64,000 nucleotides of DNA. It comes from Chryseobacterium sp. 52 (lineage in GTDB: Bacteria > Bacteroidota > Bacteroidia > Flavobacteriales > Weeksellaceae). The position numbers and the translations under genes were made by a program. How positions within the stretch are numbered: the stretch's first letter is position 1; each line of letters starts with the position of its first letter. The notes under the pieces are model-generated. The model searched no databases, was not told the DNA's origin, and saw only the letters and a program-made list of their open reading frames with translations. Below are positions 50,402 through 59,410 of the stretch, piece after piece. The stretch covers positions 3,080,001 to 3,144,000 of the forward strand of contig NZ_PEEX01000001.1 in NCBI RefSeq assembly GCF_002754245.1, given 5' to 3'.

Positions 50402-51710
50402 CAATATTAAACCCAAAGAAGCGACTTCTATTATCAATTCTCTGGTAAGCGGGGTTGTTCCAAAGATTGGAGTACAACATATAACCGTTGGAAGGTCTGA
50501 AGAAATCAATGCTTTTATCAGCGCTCTGGAGGATGTGAAAAACGGCCACAGCATGGCAAAATTCTGGATCGGTGATTTTGGAAGCGGAAAATCCTTTATG
50601 CTTCATTTACTGAATACCGTGGCGCTGAAACAGAAATTTGTAGTGTCCAATGCAGATTTTACACCAGATAACAGACTGTACTCCAATGACGGAAAAAGTG
50701 TGATCTTATATTCTGCGATCATGGATAATATTGCCATTCAGACTAAACCTGAAGGCGGAGCATTGCAGACCTTACTGGAAAAATGGATTGAGCAGGTGAT
50801 TGCTAAAACCGCAGAAGACCACCGGATTTCTTTGTCTGATATCAGAAATGATCAGTATTTGGGACTGATTCAAAATGCTATTATGAAAACAGTCAGTGAA
50901 ATTACTGAAGTGGGCGGTTTTGATTTCGGTTCTGTGATCGTAAAATATTATGAAGGCTACATCAAAGGTGATGAACTTCTTCGCAGAAATGCCCTGAAAT
51001 GGCTGAAAGGTGAATACAAAACCAAGACAGAAGCCAGGCAGGATCTGGGCGTAAGGGAAATCATCAATGACTCTAATTTCTATGATATGCTTAAGAATTT
51101 CTGCAAATTCTTTGTCAGCATGGGATACAGCGGTTTCATGATCAATCTGGATGAAGCCATTAACCTTTATAAAATCTCTACAGCCGCGGCCCGTGAGAAG
51201 AATTACGAAAAGATTTTATCAATTTATAATGACTGTTTTCAAGGGAAAATTTCCAACCTGTTTATCAATTTCGCAGGAACTAAAGAATTTCTGGAAAATG
51301 AAAGGCGAGGCCTTTTCAGTTATCAGGCTTTAAAATCAAGACTGGAAACCAATAAGTTTGAAACTCTTGAGATCAGGGATTTTGCACAACCTGTAATTAA
51401 ATTAACTCCTTTAGACCACAATGAAATCTTCGTCCTGCTGAAAAAGTTAAAACTGATTTTTGATTTTAATTATAAAACAGAACTGAACATCAGCGACGAT
51501 GAAATTTTTGCTTTTATGGAAGAAATGTTCAACAAACCGGGAGCTTCAGAATTCCTTACCCCCAGAGAAGTGATCAGGGATTTCTTAAATATTCTGAACA
51601 TTATCAGACAGAATCCGACGGTGGACAAAAAGCAGCTTTTCGGAGACATTGAGATTTCAGATGAAAGACCGAACGATCTGGTTCTTTTAGACAGCATTGA
51701 AGAAATATGA
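50394..51710 (+). CDS. DUF2791-type P-loop ATPase, Shango SngB / BrxD-like
   Basis: 438 residues of a P-loop ATPase. The start PKEATSIINSLVSGVVPKIG is typical of the DUF2791/BrxD group. Walker A is FWIGDFGSGKSFML (about 57-70) and Walker B is SGFMINLDEAINL (about 248-260). BrxD is the ATPase of BREX type 2, where it pairs with an Lhr-like helicase; the same pairing appears in Shango. It starts inside the end of the SngA-like gene and its last base pairs overlap the helicase gene (ATGA), so the products are made in fixed ratio. Confidence 0.8.
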   Translation: MIDNIKPKEATSIINSLVSGVVPKIGVQHITVGRSEEINAFISALEDVKNGHSMAKFWIGDFGSGKSFMLHLLNTVALKQKFVVSNADFTPDNRLYSNDGKSVILYSAIMDNIAIQTKPEGGALQTLLEKWIEQVIAKTAEDHRISLSDIRNDQYLGLIQNAIMKTVSEITEVGGFDFGSVIVKYYEGYIKGDELLRRNALKWLKGEYKTKTEARQDLGVREIINDSNFYDMLKNFCKFFVSMGYSGFMINLDEAINLYKISTAAAREKNYEKILSIYNDCFQGKISNLFINFAGTKEFLENERRGLFSYQALKSRLETNKFETLEIRDFAQPVIKLTPLDHNEIFVLLKKLKLIFDFNYKTELNISDDEIFAFMEEMFNKPGASEFLTPREVIRDFLNILNIIRQNPTVDKKQLFGDIEISDERPNDLVLLDSIEEI

Positions 51711-53857
51711 CAGCTTTCAACCTGCTTTCTGAACCCATCAGAAAATACATCCGCGATCAAAAATGGGAGAGTTTAAGGCCGATACAGGAAGCTGCTATCC
51801 AACGAATTATTTCTACGGACAATAATTATGTTTTAATTTCCAGAACGGCTTCAGGTAAAACCGAGGCTGCTTTTCTGCCTATTCTTTCAAAAGTTAATTT
51901 TAAGGAACAAGGCGTAAAAGTACTCTATATTTCACCGTTAATTGCGTTGATCAATGATCAGTTCATGAGGGTAGAGAAGCTTTGCGAATATCTGGATGTG
52001 CCTGTCACAAAATGGCACGGAGAAGCTTCTAAAGGAGCAAAAGACCGGTTGATTAAAAACCCGGAAGGAATCGTACTGATTACCCCGGAATCTCTGGAAG
52101 CAATGTTTGTGAATAAGCCTTACAATATTCACCATCTTTTTTCAACACTTGAATATGTGGTGATTGATGAAATTCATGCATTTCTGGGTTCAGACAGAGG
52201 AATTCATCTGCAGTCTCTGTTACAGCGTCTTCAGAAAATCAATACAGATAAATTCAGGACTGTAGCACTTTCTGCAACGGTAAGTGATGAAAATAAATAT
52301 AGTGAACTCAAGGAATTTCTGGGAGATCCTGAACATACAAAAGTAATCAAGGACACCACTCCTAAACCTATTAATGCTGTTTTTAAATATTTTGAAGGCA
52401 CAGGAGAAGAATTACCGCTGGAACTCCTGAAAGATCTTTACATCAGAACCAGAGACCGTAAAATATTGGTTTTTCCCAATGCAAGAGGACGGGTAGAAGA
52501 AGTGGCTGTCAGACTGAAAAAACTCTCTGAAAAAGTGGGTGGACATCCTAATTATTTTTCCCATCACTCTTCTGTAGATAAAGAAGTACGTGAATATGTA
52601 GAATTCTTTGCTAAAAAAAGCACCCATGAAAATTTTTGCATATCCTGTACATCAACATTAGAATTAGGGATTGATATAGGAAATGTAGATGAAGTTGCTC
52701 AAATTGATGCCACTCACAGCATTGCATCCCTCATTCAGAGAGTAGGAAGGAGCGGAAGAAGAGAAGGGAAGGCCAGCAACCTGTTTTTATATGCGACAGA
52801 TCAATGGAGTCTTCTTCAGTCTCTGGCATGCTGGCTGCTTTTTAAAGAACAGTATATTGAACCGGTTTCTGTTCATCATAAACCCTATGATGTACTGGTT
52901 CATCAGCTGCTTTCAATGGTGAAAGGAGCTTCAGGAATCACACTTGCTAAACTTTTAGAAGAGCTGGCTGCGAACGCTGCTTTTAAGAATATTACGGCTG
53001 AAGAAATTACAGATATCATTAACCATCTTGCAGAAATTGACTTCCTGGAAAAACTAGGACATGAATATATTATCGGGATTGAAGGAGAAAAAGTTGTCAA
53101 TACAAAGGATTTTTATACTCTTTTTCATACCCCTGTATTTTTCAGGGTATCCAGTCAGGGAGTGAAAATTGGCGAATTACCGTTGTCATCGCAGATCAGA
53201 ACCGATGAGAATATCTATCTCTCAGCCAGAATATGGAAAATAAAAGACATTGATTATGAATCCAAAAAAATAGAGGTCATACCAGCTAAAGACGGAAATA
53301 AACCCAGGTTTTTTGGAGATGCCGCTGATACCGCATCAAAGATCCGGGAAAAAATGCTGGAAATCCTTATTTCCGATGAAGAATATGACTTTCTGGATGA
53401 GATGGGGCAGCAAGCCATCAGACAAATGCGGAAGGATTTTTCTATATATGATCTTAAGTCTTACCAAACGGAAAGACCTTTGTTTTCAGGTAATAATAAA
53501 CTTGTATTTTACTCATTTACCGGATCTAAAGTGAACAGAACTTTAAGCTTTATCATGAATAGAATGGGGATTAAAAATGAACTGTACGAAAGAGAAAGTG
53601 AGTTTGAAATCGATCTTTTAAAGAAATCTGAATTCATGTCTATACTTAAAGATGTGAATTTAAATCATGTAAATTTTGATGTGGCTTTGACAGAATTAAT
53701 AGAAGATTCTCCGGAGGTTCTGAGCTTTTCAAAATGGGGAGTCTATCTGCCAATACACTATCAGGCTCAGATCCTGAAAAGCCGATCTTTTGATTTTGAA
53801 GGCTGTAATCAGTTTCTCCAAAATTTAAAATGTATAGAAAATCATCCTGAAAATTAA
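51707..53857 (+). CDS. Lhr-like DEAD/DEAH helicase, Shango SngC / BrxHI-like
   Basis: 716 residues. Motif I LISRTASGKTEAAFLPIL (about 43-60), motif II VVIDEIHAFLG, motif III ALSATVS and motif VI QRVGRSGRREG are all present. The middle and C-terminal parts (SVHHKPYDVLVHQLLSMVKG, IEVIPAKDGNKPRFFGD) are those of Lhr-type helicases with winged-helix and barrel domains. It is a different subfamily from the repair helicase at 36509. It probably acts on invading or damaged DNA together with the ATPase. It is the last gene of the four-gene set. Confidence 0.83.
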   Translation: MTAFNLLSEPIRKYIRDQKWESLRPIQEAAIQRIISTDNNYVLISRTASGKTEAAFLPILSKVNFKEQGVKVLYISPLIALINDQFMRVEKLCEYLDVPVTKWHGEASKGAKDRLIKNPEGIVLITPESLEAMFVNKPYNIHHLFSTLEYVVIDEIHAFLGSDRGIHLQSLLQRLQKINTDKFRTVALSATVSDENKYSELKEFLGDPEHTKVIKDTTPKPINAVFKYFEGTGEELPLELLKDLYIRTRDRKILVFPNARGRVEEVAVRLKKLSEKVGGHPNYFSHHSSVDKEVREYVEFFAKKSTHENFCISCTSTLELGIDIGNVDEVAQIDATHSIASLIQRVGRSGRREGKASNLFLYATDQWSLLQSLACWLLFKEQYIEPVSVHHKPYDVLVHQLLSMVKGASGITLAKLLEELAANAAFKNITAEEITDIINHLAEIDFLEKLGHEYIIGIEGEKVVNTKDFYTLFHTPVFFRVSSQGVKIGELPLSSQIRTDENIYLSARIWKIKDIDYESKKIEVIPAKDGNKPRFFGDAADTASKIREKMLEILISDEEYDFLDEMGQQAIRQMRKDFSIYDLKSYQTERPLFSGNNKLVFYSFTGSKVNRTLSFIMNRMGIKNELYERESEFEIDLLKKSEFMSILKDVNLNHVNFDVALTELIEDSPEVLSFSKWGVYLPIHYQAQILKSRSFDFEGCNQFLQNLKCIENHPEN

Positions 53858-54420
53858 TTAAAAAAACATCAGCCGGATATTTCTTCTATAAAATGCCGGC
53901 TGAATACGTTATATGGTCGTTCTGCGAACAATATACTTCTATACTTTATTTCTCATACTTTCTTATTAGCCGAAGACCAGATCCTGTCTTAAAATACCGA
54001 AAACAGGCAATAAAGTCTCCAAAAACATTGATTAGGATCATAAAAAATAAGATCTGTAATCTTCTACATTTGTTTAAAACAAATTTTTATTTTAAAACTC
54101 AGTTCAAAATAGAATAAATACACGGTTTATAGGTGCGGCGTGGTATGTATGTGGTATTTCAATTCTCTGAAATTTTAATCATTTTTTCTTTCTTTGTTTC
54201 GTGTAAAAATGACAGAAAGAATGAGCTTCAGCGGAAGAATTTTTTAAAAAACCTATCAGGATCCTAAGAAATGGATGTAAGATCCTATTGAAATCAGGAA
54301 TTATAAAATTTAAGTATACCTTATAAAAACAGCTGTTAAAATATAGCTATAGAAGAAGAGTTTGTACTGATGCTGTATTTGTAAAAGCATCAGAAATAAA
54401 GTAGAGATGAGAAAAATATT
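53858..54420. other. Intergenic region after the defence-like island
   Basis: About 560 AT-rich bases. A hairpin CAGCCGG/CCGGCTG (53869-53903) follows the last island gene but lacks a T-run. A second hairpin CTGATGC/GCATCAG (54367-54393) lies in the leader of the next gene. A 74-codon frame at 53893-54117 has no family likeness or start signal and is judged non-coding. Confidence 0.5.
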
Positions 54421-54762
54421 ATGAAAAACGAAAAATCACAATCCAGTTTAGAAGATTTGAGTCAAAAAAATGTAATACAGGACGAGATCATGGCATTAGC
54501 CAAAGAAAATTCCCCGCGCTTGCTAAATAAATTCAGATTAGTGTACCCTGATTTTTTTGATAAGATTAAAAATGTACATCCCAATCTCAAAAATTCTGAA
54601 CTTATTTTCTGCATTTATCTGAAACTCAACTTTACGACTAAGGAAATTGCGACATATACTTTTGTGACTCCAAAAGCCATCCAGAACAGAAAAAACAGGA
54701 TCCGGAAAAAGCTTATGATTCCTTCTGAGCTGGATATCTACAAATGGTTTAATGATCTTTAA
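54421..54762 (+). CDS. Small LuxR/HTH-type DNA-binding protein
   Basis: 113 residues. The C-terminal half (NLKNSELIFCIYLKLNFTTK then EIATYTFVTPKAIQNRKNRI) is the LuxR-like helix-turn-helix seen at the ends of large TPR regulators in Bacteroidota, but the sensor and TPR parts are absent. The N-terminal half (FRLVYPDFFDKIKNVHP) resembles the linker before that domain. It may be a stand-alone regulator or a trimmed relative. Its gene follows the defence-like island by 560 bp, and there is a hairpin in its leader. Confidence 0.7.
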   Translation: MKNEKSQSSLEDLSQKNVIQDEIMALAKENSPRLLNKFRLVYPDFFDKIKNVHPNLKNSELIFCIYLKLNFTTKEIATYTFVTPKAIQNRKNRIRKKLMIPSELDIYKWFNDL

Positions 54763-54768
54763 GAGAAT

Positions 54769-55500
54769 TTATATTTGAATTACTGCTTTGTTCAGATCAT
54801 GATAAAGCAGTATTTTCCATTGATCTTTGGCGGCTTCTTCCTGCCATTTCAATCTTAATTCCATCGCTTTTCTTCCATCAAAATCGCTTTTATAAGCCAG
54901 ATGATATTTCAGATAAGATTCCTGGGGAAGGTTGTCTGCCCCATAAAAAACAGTCTCATTATTTTCTCTGATCCAGAATACCTGCATAAAAGGAGTATGG
55001 CCGCCCACCACTTCAAAAGAGATCTCATTACTGATATTTCCCATGTCTTCATCCATCCATACAATATCGGGCAGACTGATCAGTTTTTCCAGCGTATCAA
55101 AATCAAAAGACGGATTTCCTTTATTTTCCATGGCAAAAGCCAGCTCCCGCTTCTGAATGTAAATTTCGGCATTTGGAAATACAGGTTCAAAACCATTTTC
55201 AGTCTTTCGTATACTGCCGTCAATATGATCTTTATGAAGATGTGAAAGCAGTAATCTGGTAATTTGCTCAGGTGTGATATGCTCTTTTTCCAATAGTTCA
55301 GAAATTACAGTCTTTCCTTCGGCGTTTTCCCATCCAATTCCTGCATCAAGAAGAATATAATCATTTGCTGTAACGATGAGAAACGGCTGCACAGACATTT
55401 TAATTCCTTTAACGGTATCAAAGTTTTCATCTGTCAATAATGTAAAGTCTTTTGTTTTGCTGGCCGAGAAATTACCTTCTTTAAGCGGAATAATTTTCAT
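54769..55500 (-). CDS. MBL-fold metallo-hydrolase (lactonase-like)
   Basis: 243 residues from the ATG at 55500 (MKIIPLKEGNFSASKTKDF); the frame upstream begins at a TTG and lacks family residues. The zinc motif is LLSHLHKDHIDG (about 88-99), with HTPFMQ and FYGADNLPQ later. The size and layout resemble quorum-quenching lactonase-like MBL hydrolases, but the substrate is unknown. It reads toward the HTH gene with 6 bp between the stops. The NrtR-like gene follows upstream on the same strand. Confidence 0.85.
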   Translation of the reverse strand: MKIIPLKEGNFSASKTKDFTLLTDENFDTVKGIKMSVQPFLIVTANDYILLDAGIGWENAEGKTVISELLEKEHITPEQITRLLLSHLHKDHIDGSIRKTENGFEPVFPNAEIYIQKRELAFAMENKGNPSFDFDTLEKLISLPDIVWMDEDMGNISNEISFEVVGGHTPFMQVFWIRENNETVFYGADNLPQESYLKYHLAYKSDFDGRKAMELRLKWQEEAAKDQWKILLYHDLNKAVIQI

Positions 55501-55575
55501 CCTGCAAATTTCCCTATTATTTCTAAAACCTGAAAACCTTTTTTTCAATAAAACACATTGGAAAAAACGATCAGA

Positions 55576-56325
55576 TTACCAACTGTTCAATCCGTTTTTC
55601 AAAGCCTGAACATAATTTTCTTCATCAAAAGAGTAGAGGTCAGGCGCTTTATGAGCACCGCCACGCCGCTGTTCTTCAAGCTTTTTCAGGATTCCCAGAT
55701 TCTTTATTTTCCTGTAAAAATTTCCACGGTTAAGCTCTCTTCCTAAAACGGCCTCATACAGTTTCTGAAGCTCGGGCAAGGTGAATTTTTCCGGAAGAAG
55801 GTTTCTGCCAACAGGAATGGCTGCAATTTTCTGCCGTAATATAAGATGAGCTTTCTCGATGATCTCCCGATGATCCATCGCCAGTTCTATCTCCGGCAGC
55901 TTACTGAGGAAAATCCATTCACAGGTTTCACTGTACTCATCAGGAATAAGATTAAACCTTGATGGATTGTACAATGCATAATATCCTACGGAAATAAACC
56001 GCTGTTTCTGGAAAAGGGTTTCATCAAAATCTTCAAAATAAGATTCGCTTCTGTTTTTCTTTCCAAATACCCCGAACTCTTCAAGGTAGATGTCTACTAC
56101 ACCGGTTCTTTCTTGAAGTATTCTTTTTACCGCTTCATCCAGATCTTCATCTTTTCTTACGTAACCACCGGGAAGCAGCCATTTTTTTCTGTAATTGGTT
56201 TTCAGAAGCAGAACTTTAAGCTCGTTATGCTCAAATCCAAAAATAACGGGGTCGGCTGAAATGTGAGGCAGGAAAATTTCTTTTGCTGCGATTGACTGCT
56301 GTAAAAGCTGTTGTTTAGAATCCAT
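55576..56325 (-). CDS. NrtR-type Nudix-HTH transcriptional regulator
   Basis: 249 residues: a Nudix-like domain (about 20-160) and a C-terminal winged helix (KLYEAVLGRELNRGNFYRKI). The Nudix box GGYVRKDEDLDEAVKRILQE is degenerate: the expected REUxEE reads RILQER, so two catalytic glutamates are missing and hydrolysis is unlikely. This is the pattern of NrtR/AraR-type regulators that sense ADP-ribose or sugars. A target cannot be named from the sequence; the MBL gene downstream on the same strand is one candidate. Confidence 0.85.
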   Translation of the reverse strand: MDSKQQLLQQSIAAKEIFLPHISADPVIFGFEHNELKVLLLKTNYRKKWLLPGGYVRKDEDLDEAVKRILQERTGVVDIYLEEFGVFGKKNRSESYFEDFDETLFQKQRFISVGYYALYNPSRFNLIPDEYSETCEWIFLSKLPEIELAMDHREIIEKAHLILRQKIAAIPVGRNLLPEKFTLPELQKLYEAVLGRELNRGNFYRKIKNLGILKKLEEQRRGGAHKAPDLYSFDEENYVQALKNGLNSW

Positions 56326-56735
56326 GGAACTTGTGTGAAATGTGTCTTACTACAAATTTGCTAAAAAAAAATGAATTTCCATAGAAAAACCTTTATATAA
56401 AGGCATTTAGAATGATTTGGCTTAAATTATTAAAATAAAAAAATACAGACATGAAATATTAACAGATATTTTTCCGTTAAGGATAAACACAAAAGACATG
56501 GCTCACCGTCTGTAAAGCCATTATTGACGAAAAAATCACCTCCCGCTTTCTTGTTTATACATAATTTTAAGATTAAATGCCATAGTTGATTGAAAGAGGC
56601 CGTTTCCAGGAGACGGCCTCTTTTTTTAAAATTGATTACCTTTGATGGTCTTAAGATAAATGTATTATTCAGCACTGGTATTTTCCGGCTGTTAGAGGTA
56701 ATATACTTTGTTTAAAATCAAATTGTAATGATATC
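56326..56735 (+). other. Intergenic region with a possible structured RNA
   Basis: About 400 bp without a credible gene. A strong terminator (AGAGGCCG/CGGCCTCT with T-run, 56594-56628) points in the plus direction although no plus-strand gene precedes it. A stem ATGGCT/AGCCAT (56498-56521) lies about 75 bp before it. This suggests an RNA of about 130-200 nt ending at 56628. An 81-codon minus-strand frame here lacks any family features. A -7-like TACCTTTG at 56637-56644 could serve the MFS gene. Confidence 0.4.
56594..56628 (+). terminator. Orphan terminator on the plus strand
   Basis: AGAGGCCGT and ACGGCCTCT arms plus seven Ts. No upstream plus-strand gene is visible for it. Confidence 0.7.
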
Positions 56736-57926
56736 ATGCAGGCAAGTTCATCCCCTGGTATTTCGCGTACTGTAATCTGGCTGATGGCCGTTATTTCCGG
56801 TCTTGTGGTAGCCAATAATTATTATAATCAGCCATTACTGGCACTTATTTCCGACGATCTTCATGTTTCTGAAAGTGCGGCAAGCAGAATTTCTGTACTG
56901 ACCCAAATAGGATATGCATTGGGATTGTTGCTTCTCGTCCCTTTGGGAGATAAATTTTTCCGTAAAAAGCTTATTCTAATTGATTTATTTTTAGTTTTCG
57001 GTTCATTATTGTGGATGACATTCGCTAATCAGCTATGGATGCTATATGCAGCCAGTCTTTTAATCGGTGCCACATCTGTGATTCCTCAGTTATTTATTCC
57101 GATCGCTGCTGAACTGTCTTCGGACAAAGAAAAATCTTCCAATATCGGAGTGGTGATGTCAGGGTTATTGTTAGGAATTCTTTTATCCCGGTTTATAGGT
57201 GGAATTGTTGGAGATGTATGGGGTTGGAGAGCGATGTTCGGGATTGCGGCAGGATTGATGATTCTGGTATGGATTGCCGTCTATAAAATGCTCCCGGAAA
57301 TGCAGCCTAATTTCAAAGGAACTTATAAAGAACTGATGCGCTCCGTAGCTCATCTGGCAAAAACACAGCCTATATTGCAACTGGCTTCATTCCGTGGTGC
57401 CATGGCGTTCGGGTCTATGTGTGCTTTATTTACCACGTTGGTCTTTCATATGGAAAAACCACCTTTTAATGCAGGATCTTCAGTTGTTGGAAGTTTCGGA
57501 TTGGCCGGAGCAGTAGGAGCGCTGGCAGCAGCGAAGGTGGGGAAACTTCAGAAATATCTGGATATCAACAGAATCATATTGTATTCACTTTTTATTGTGG
57601 TAGGAAGCTGGGCTTTTACCTATTTTGCAGGGGAAACGTACTGGGGCCTTATCGTTGGCGTTATCCTTGTTGACCTTGGAGTACAGTCAAGTCATATCAT
57701 GAATCAGACCAATTACTTTTTAATAAAATCCAATGCTGTCAACCGGTTGAATACGGTGTATATGGTTTCTTACTTCATCGGAGGATCACTTGGGACATGG
57801 CTGGCTTCTATTGCCTGGCAGTATGCCCAATGGGACGGTGTATGCTTTGTAGGGGCATCTTTTGGACTGTTGGCAATCATAGCGCATGTGCTTTTCAGGA
57901 ATAAAGTAAATGCATCTCAATCTTAA
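56736..57926 (+). CDS. MFS transporter
   Basis: 396 residues with twelve membrane segments. ISGLVVANNYYNQPLLALIS at the start and PLGDKFFRKKLILIDL (motif A-like) are typical of the YnfM/NarK-like branch of proton-driven drug or metabolite exporters. SSHIMNQTNYF marks the second half. It stands alone and converges with the HxlR gene 8 bp after its stop. Substrate unknown. Confidence 0.87.
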   Translation: MQASSSPGISRTVIWLMAVISGLVVANNYYNQPLLALISDDLHVSESAASRISVLTQIGYALGLLLLVPLGDKFFRKKLILIDLFLVFGSLLWMTFANQLWMLYAASLLIGATSVIPQLFIPIAAELSSDKEKSSNIGVVMSGLLLGILLSRFIGGIVGDVWGWRAMFGIAAGLMILVWIAVYKMLPEMQPNFKGTYKELMRSVAHLAKTQPILQLASFRGAMAFGSMCALFTTLVFHMEKPPFNAGSSVVGSFGLAGAVGALAAAKVGKLQKYLDINRIILYSLFIVVGSWAFTYFAGETYWGLIVGVILVDLGVQSSHIMNQTNYFLIKSNAVNRLNTVYMVSYFIGGSLGTWLASIAWQYAQWDGVCFVGASFGLLAIIAHVLFRNKVNASQS

Positions 57927-57933
57927 TGATTAA

Positions 57934-58308
57934 TTAATTCTCCTGAATATTTTCCTGAGTTAAATCTCTGTGTTTATTTCCCCATTTTTCCAGCTCTTCC
58001 CATATCGGGATAAGTTCTCTGGCTATGGCGGTGAGTTCATAGTCAACTCTTGGAGGAACTTCTGCATGGACAGTTCTTTTTACCAGCCCTTCTTTTTCCA
58101 GTTCTCGAAGCTGTAGTGTAAGCATGCGTTCGGTGATTCCGCAGATACGGTCCCGGACTTCACTGAAACGCAGTTTTCTGTCCTTCAGTCTGTTTAAAAT
58201 CAAGAGCTTCCATCTTCCGCCAATCTTACAAACGGCATATGAAAGTGCGCATTCCTGTATGTACTTTTTATTGATATTATTCGTCGAATTTTCCTTTATT
58301 TTTCCCAT
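57934..58308 (-). CDS. HxlR-family transcriptional regulator
   Basis: 124 residues with a single winged helix. ALSYAVCKIGGRWKLLILNR and GITERMLTLQLRELEKEGLVKR are diagnostic; Cys27 (YAVCKIGG) is the conserved redox- or electrophile-sensing cysteine of many HxlR proteins. It is divergent from the hydrolase-MFS pair, and a palindrome lies in the shared region. Likely a repressor or activator of that pair responding to electrophiles, by family analogy. Confidence 0.9.
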   Translation of the reverse strand: MGKIKENSTNNINKKYIQECALSYAVCKIGGRWKLLILNRLKDRKLRFSEVRDRICGITERMLTLQLRELEKEGLVKRTVHAEVPPRVDYELTAIARELIPIWEELEKWGNKHRDLTQENIQEN

Positions 58309-58330
58309 AGCTTACAAATTTGTTAGTACC

Positions 58331-58380
58331 ATACAATTAGCTGTATACAGTGCAAATGTAAGGTTTGAAAATTAATTTTG
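58331..58380 (+). promoter_or_regulatory. Palindrome and -7 box of the hydrolase-MFS pair
   Basis: ATACA-N6-TGTAT (58331-58346) is a perfect palindrome. A -7 box TAATTTTG follows at 58373-58380. The palindrome is centred about 48 bp before the expected start, and it also lies just outside the HxlR gene. Confidence 0.5.
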
Positions 58381-58469
58381 TCCCAGAAACTGAAAATAGA
58401 CATCAGTTCAGGAACAACAGCGCTTAAGTTCCTTACAAAAATACCACTAACAGAAAAAACAAAGGAGAA

Positions 58470-59408
58470 ATGCAATTAACATCACCGATAACCCAAATTT
58501 TAACCCATTTAGAGAAAATACAGTCATTTAATCCACAGGACTCATTAGATGATACCCGAAAATATCTTGAAACCATGACGCTTCAGCTCAACGGAAAGAA
58601 AGAATCTGTTGCCATGATTGAGGAACTGAATGTCCCACAGGAAAATCATCATATCCCAATCCGGATTTACCGTCCGAAAGGAAAAACCATTCAAAATTCA
58701 TCCGCTATTATTTACATACATGGAGGATGGTTTATTGCCGGTAGTTTTGAAACCCATGATGCGGTAGTCCGTAAATTAGCTAACAAAACAGGATCAGCCG
58801 TGATCTTTATAGATTACCGACTGGCACCGGAACATCCGTTTCCTGCAGGATTAAATGACTGTATTGATACCGTACAATGGGTCATTGACCATGCTGAATC
58901 TCTTGGAATTGACAGAAATCAGATTGGTATTATCGGGGACAGTGCGGGTGGAGCTCTTGCAACCAGTATTTCAACACAAGTAGGAGAGTTCTTTAAATTT
59001 CAGATATTGATTTATCCTGCTGCTGATAATCAACTGAATACAGAATCATGGAAAACCTATGAAACCGGTCCGGTTTTAAACAAAGAAGGCGGCATTCAGG
59101 CCTGGAAATGGTATCATCCGGAAGGGGAAATTAATCCCGATCCTCTGGCAGTTCCTATTTTAATAAAAGATTTTAAAAATACCCCGTCTACATTGCTTCT
59201 TATAGCAGAACATGACCCTTTGCGAGATGAAGGTGAGGAGCTGGCACAACATATGAAAGATGCTGGAATTCCTGTCCAAATCAGTTTTTATAAAGATATG
59301 GTTCATGGTTTTCTTCATATGGGAGAGGTGCTGGATCAAGTAGAGCAGGCTGTCAATGAAATGACAACTTTTACCCATCAATATCTTGAAATACCGATAG
59401 AAAAATAG
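58470..59408 (+). CDS. Alpha/beta hydrolase (HSL/esterase type)
   Basis: 312 residues. The oxyanion HGGW (about residue 93-96), the nucleophile elbow GDSAGG (about 156-161), the acid in AEHDPLRDEGEEL and the catalytic His in YKDMVHGFLHMG define the hormone-sensitive lipase-like esterase family. No signal peptide. It overlaps no gene but is 2 bp from the MFS gene, so both are probably one unit under HxlR control. Confidence 0.9.
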   Translation: MQLTSPITQILTHLEKIQSFNPQDSLDDTRKYLETMTLQLNGKKESVAMIEELNVPQENHHIPIRIYRPKGKTIQNSSAIIYIHGGWFIAGSFETHDAVVRKLANKTGSAVIFIDYRLAPEHPFPAGLNDCIDTVQWVIDHAESLGIDRNQIGIIGDSAGGALATSISTQVGEFFKFQILIYPAADNQLNTESWKTYETGPVLNKEGGIQAWKWYHPEGEINPDPLAVPILIKDFKNTPSTLLLIAEHDPLRDEGEELAQHMKDAGIPVQISFYKDMVHGFLHMGEVLDQVEQAVNEMTTFTHQYLEIPIEK

Positions 59409-59410
59409 AT

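Noticed and set aside
50394..53857. BREX type 2 assignment of the ATPase-helicase pair
   Set aside because: No PglX methyltransferase, PglZ phosphatase, PglW or PglY is nearby; the TerB partner fits Shango better.
53893..54117. 74-codon frame after the defence-like island
   Set aside because: Residue pattern is not protein-like, no start signal, and it begins within a hairpin.
56430..56675. 81-codon minus-strand frame between NrtR and MFS genes
   Set aside because: No family features, and the region is better explained by a terminator and stem-loop on the other strand.
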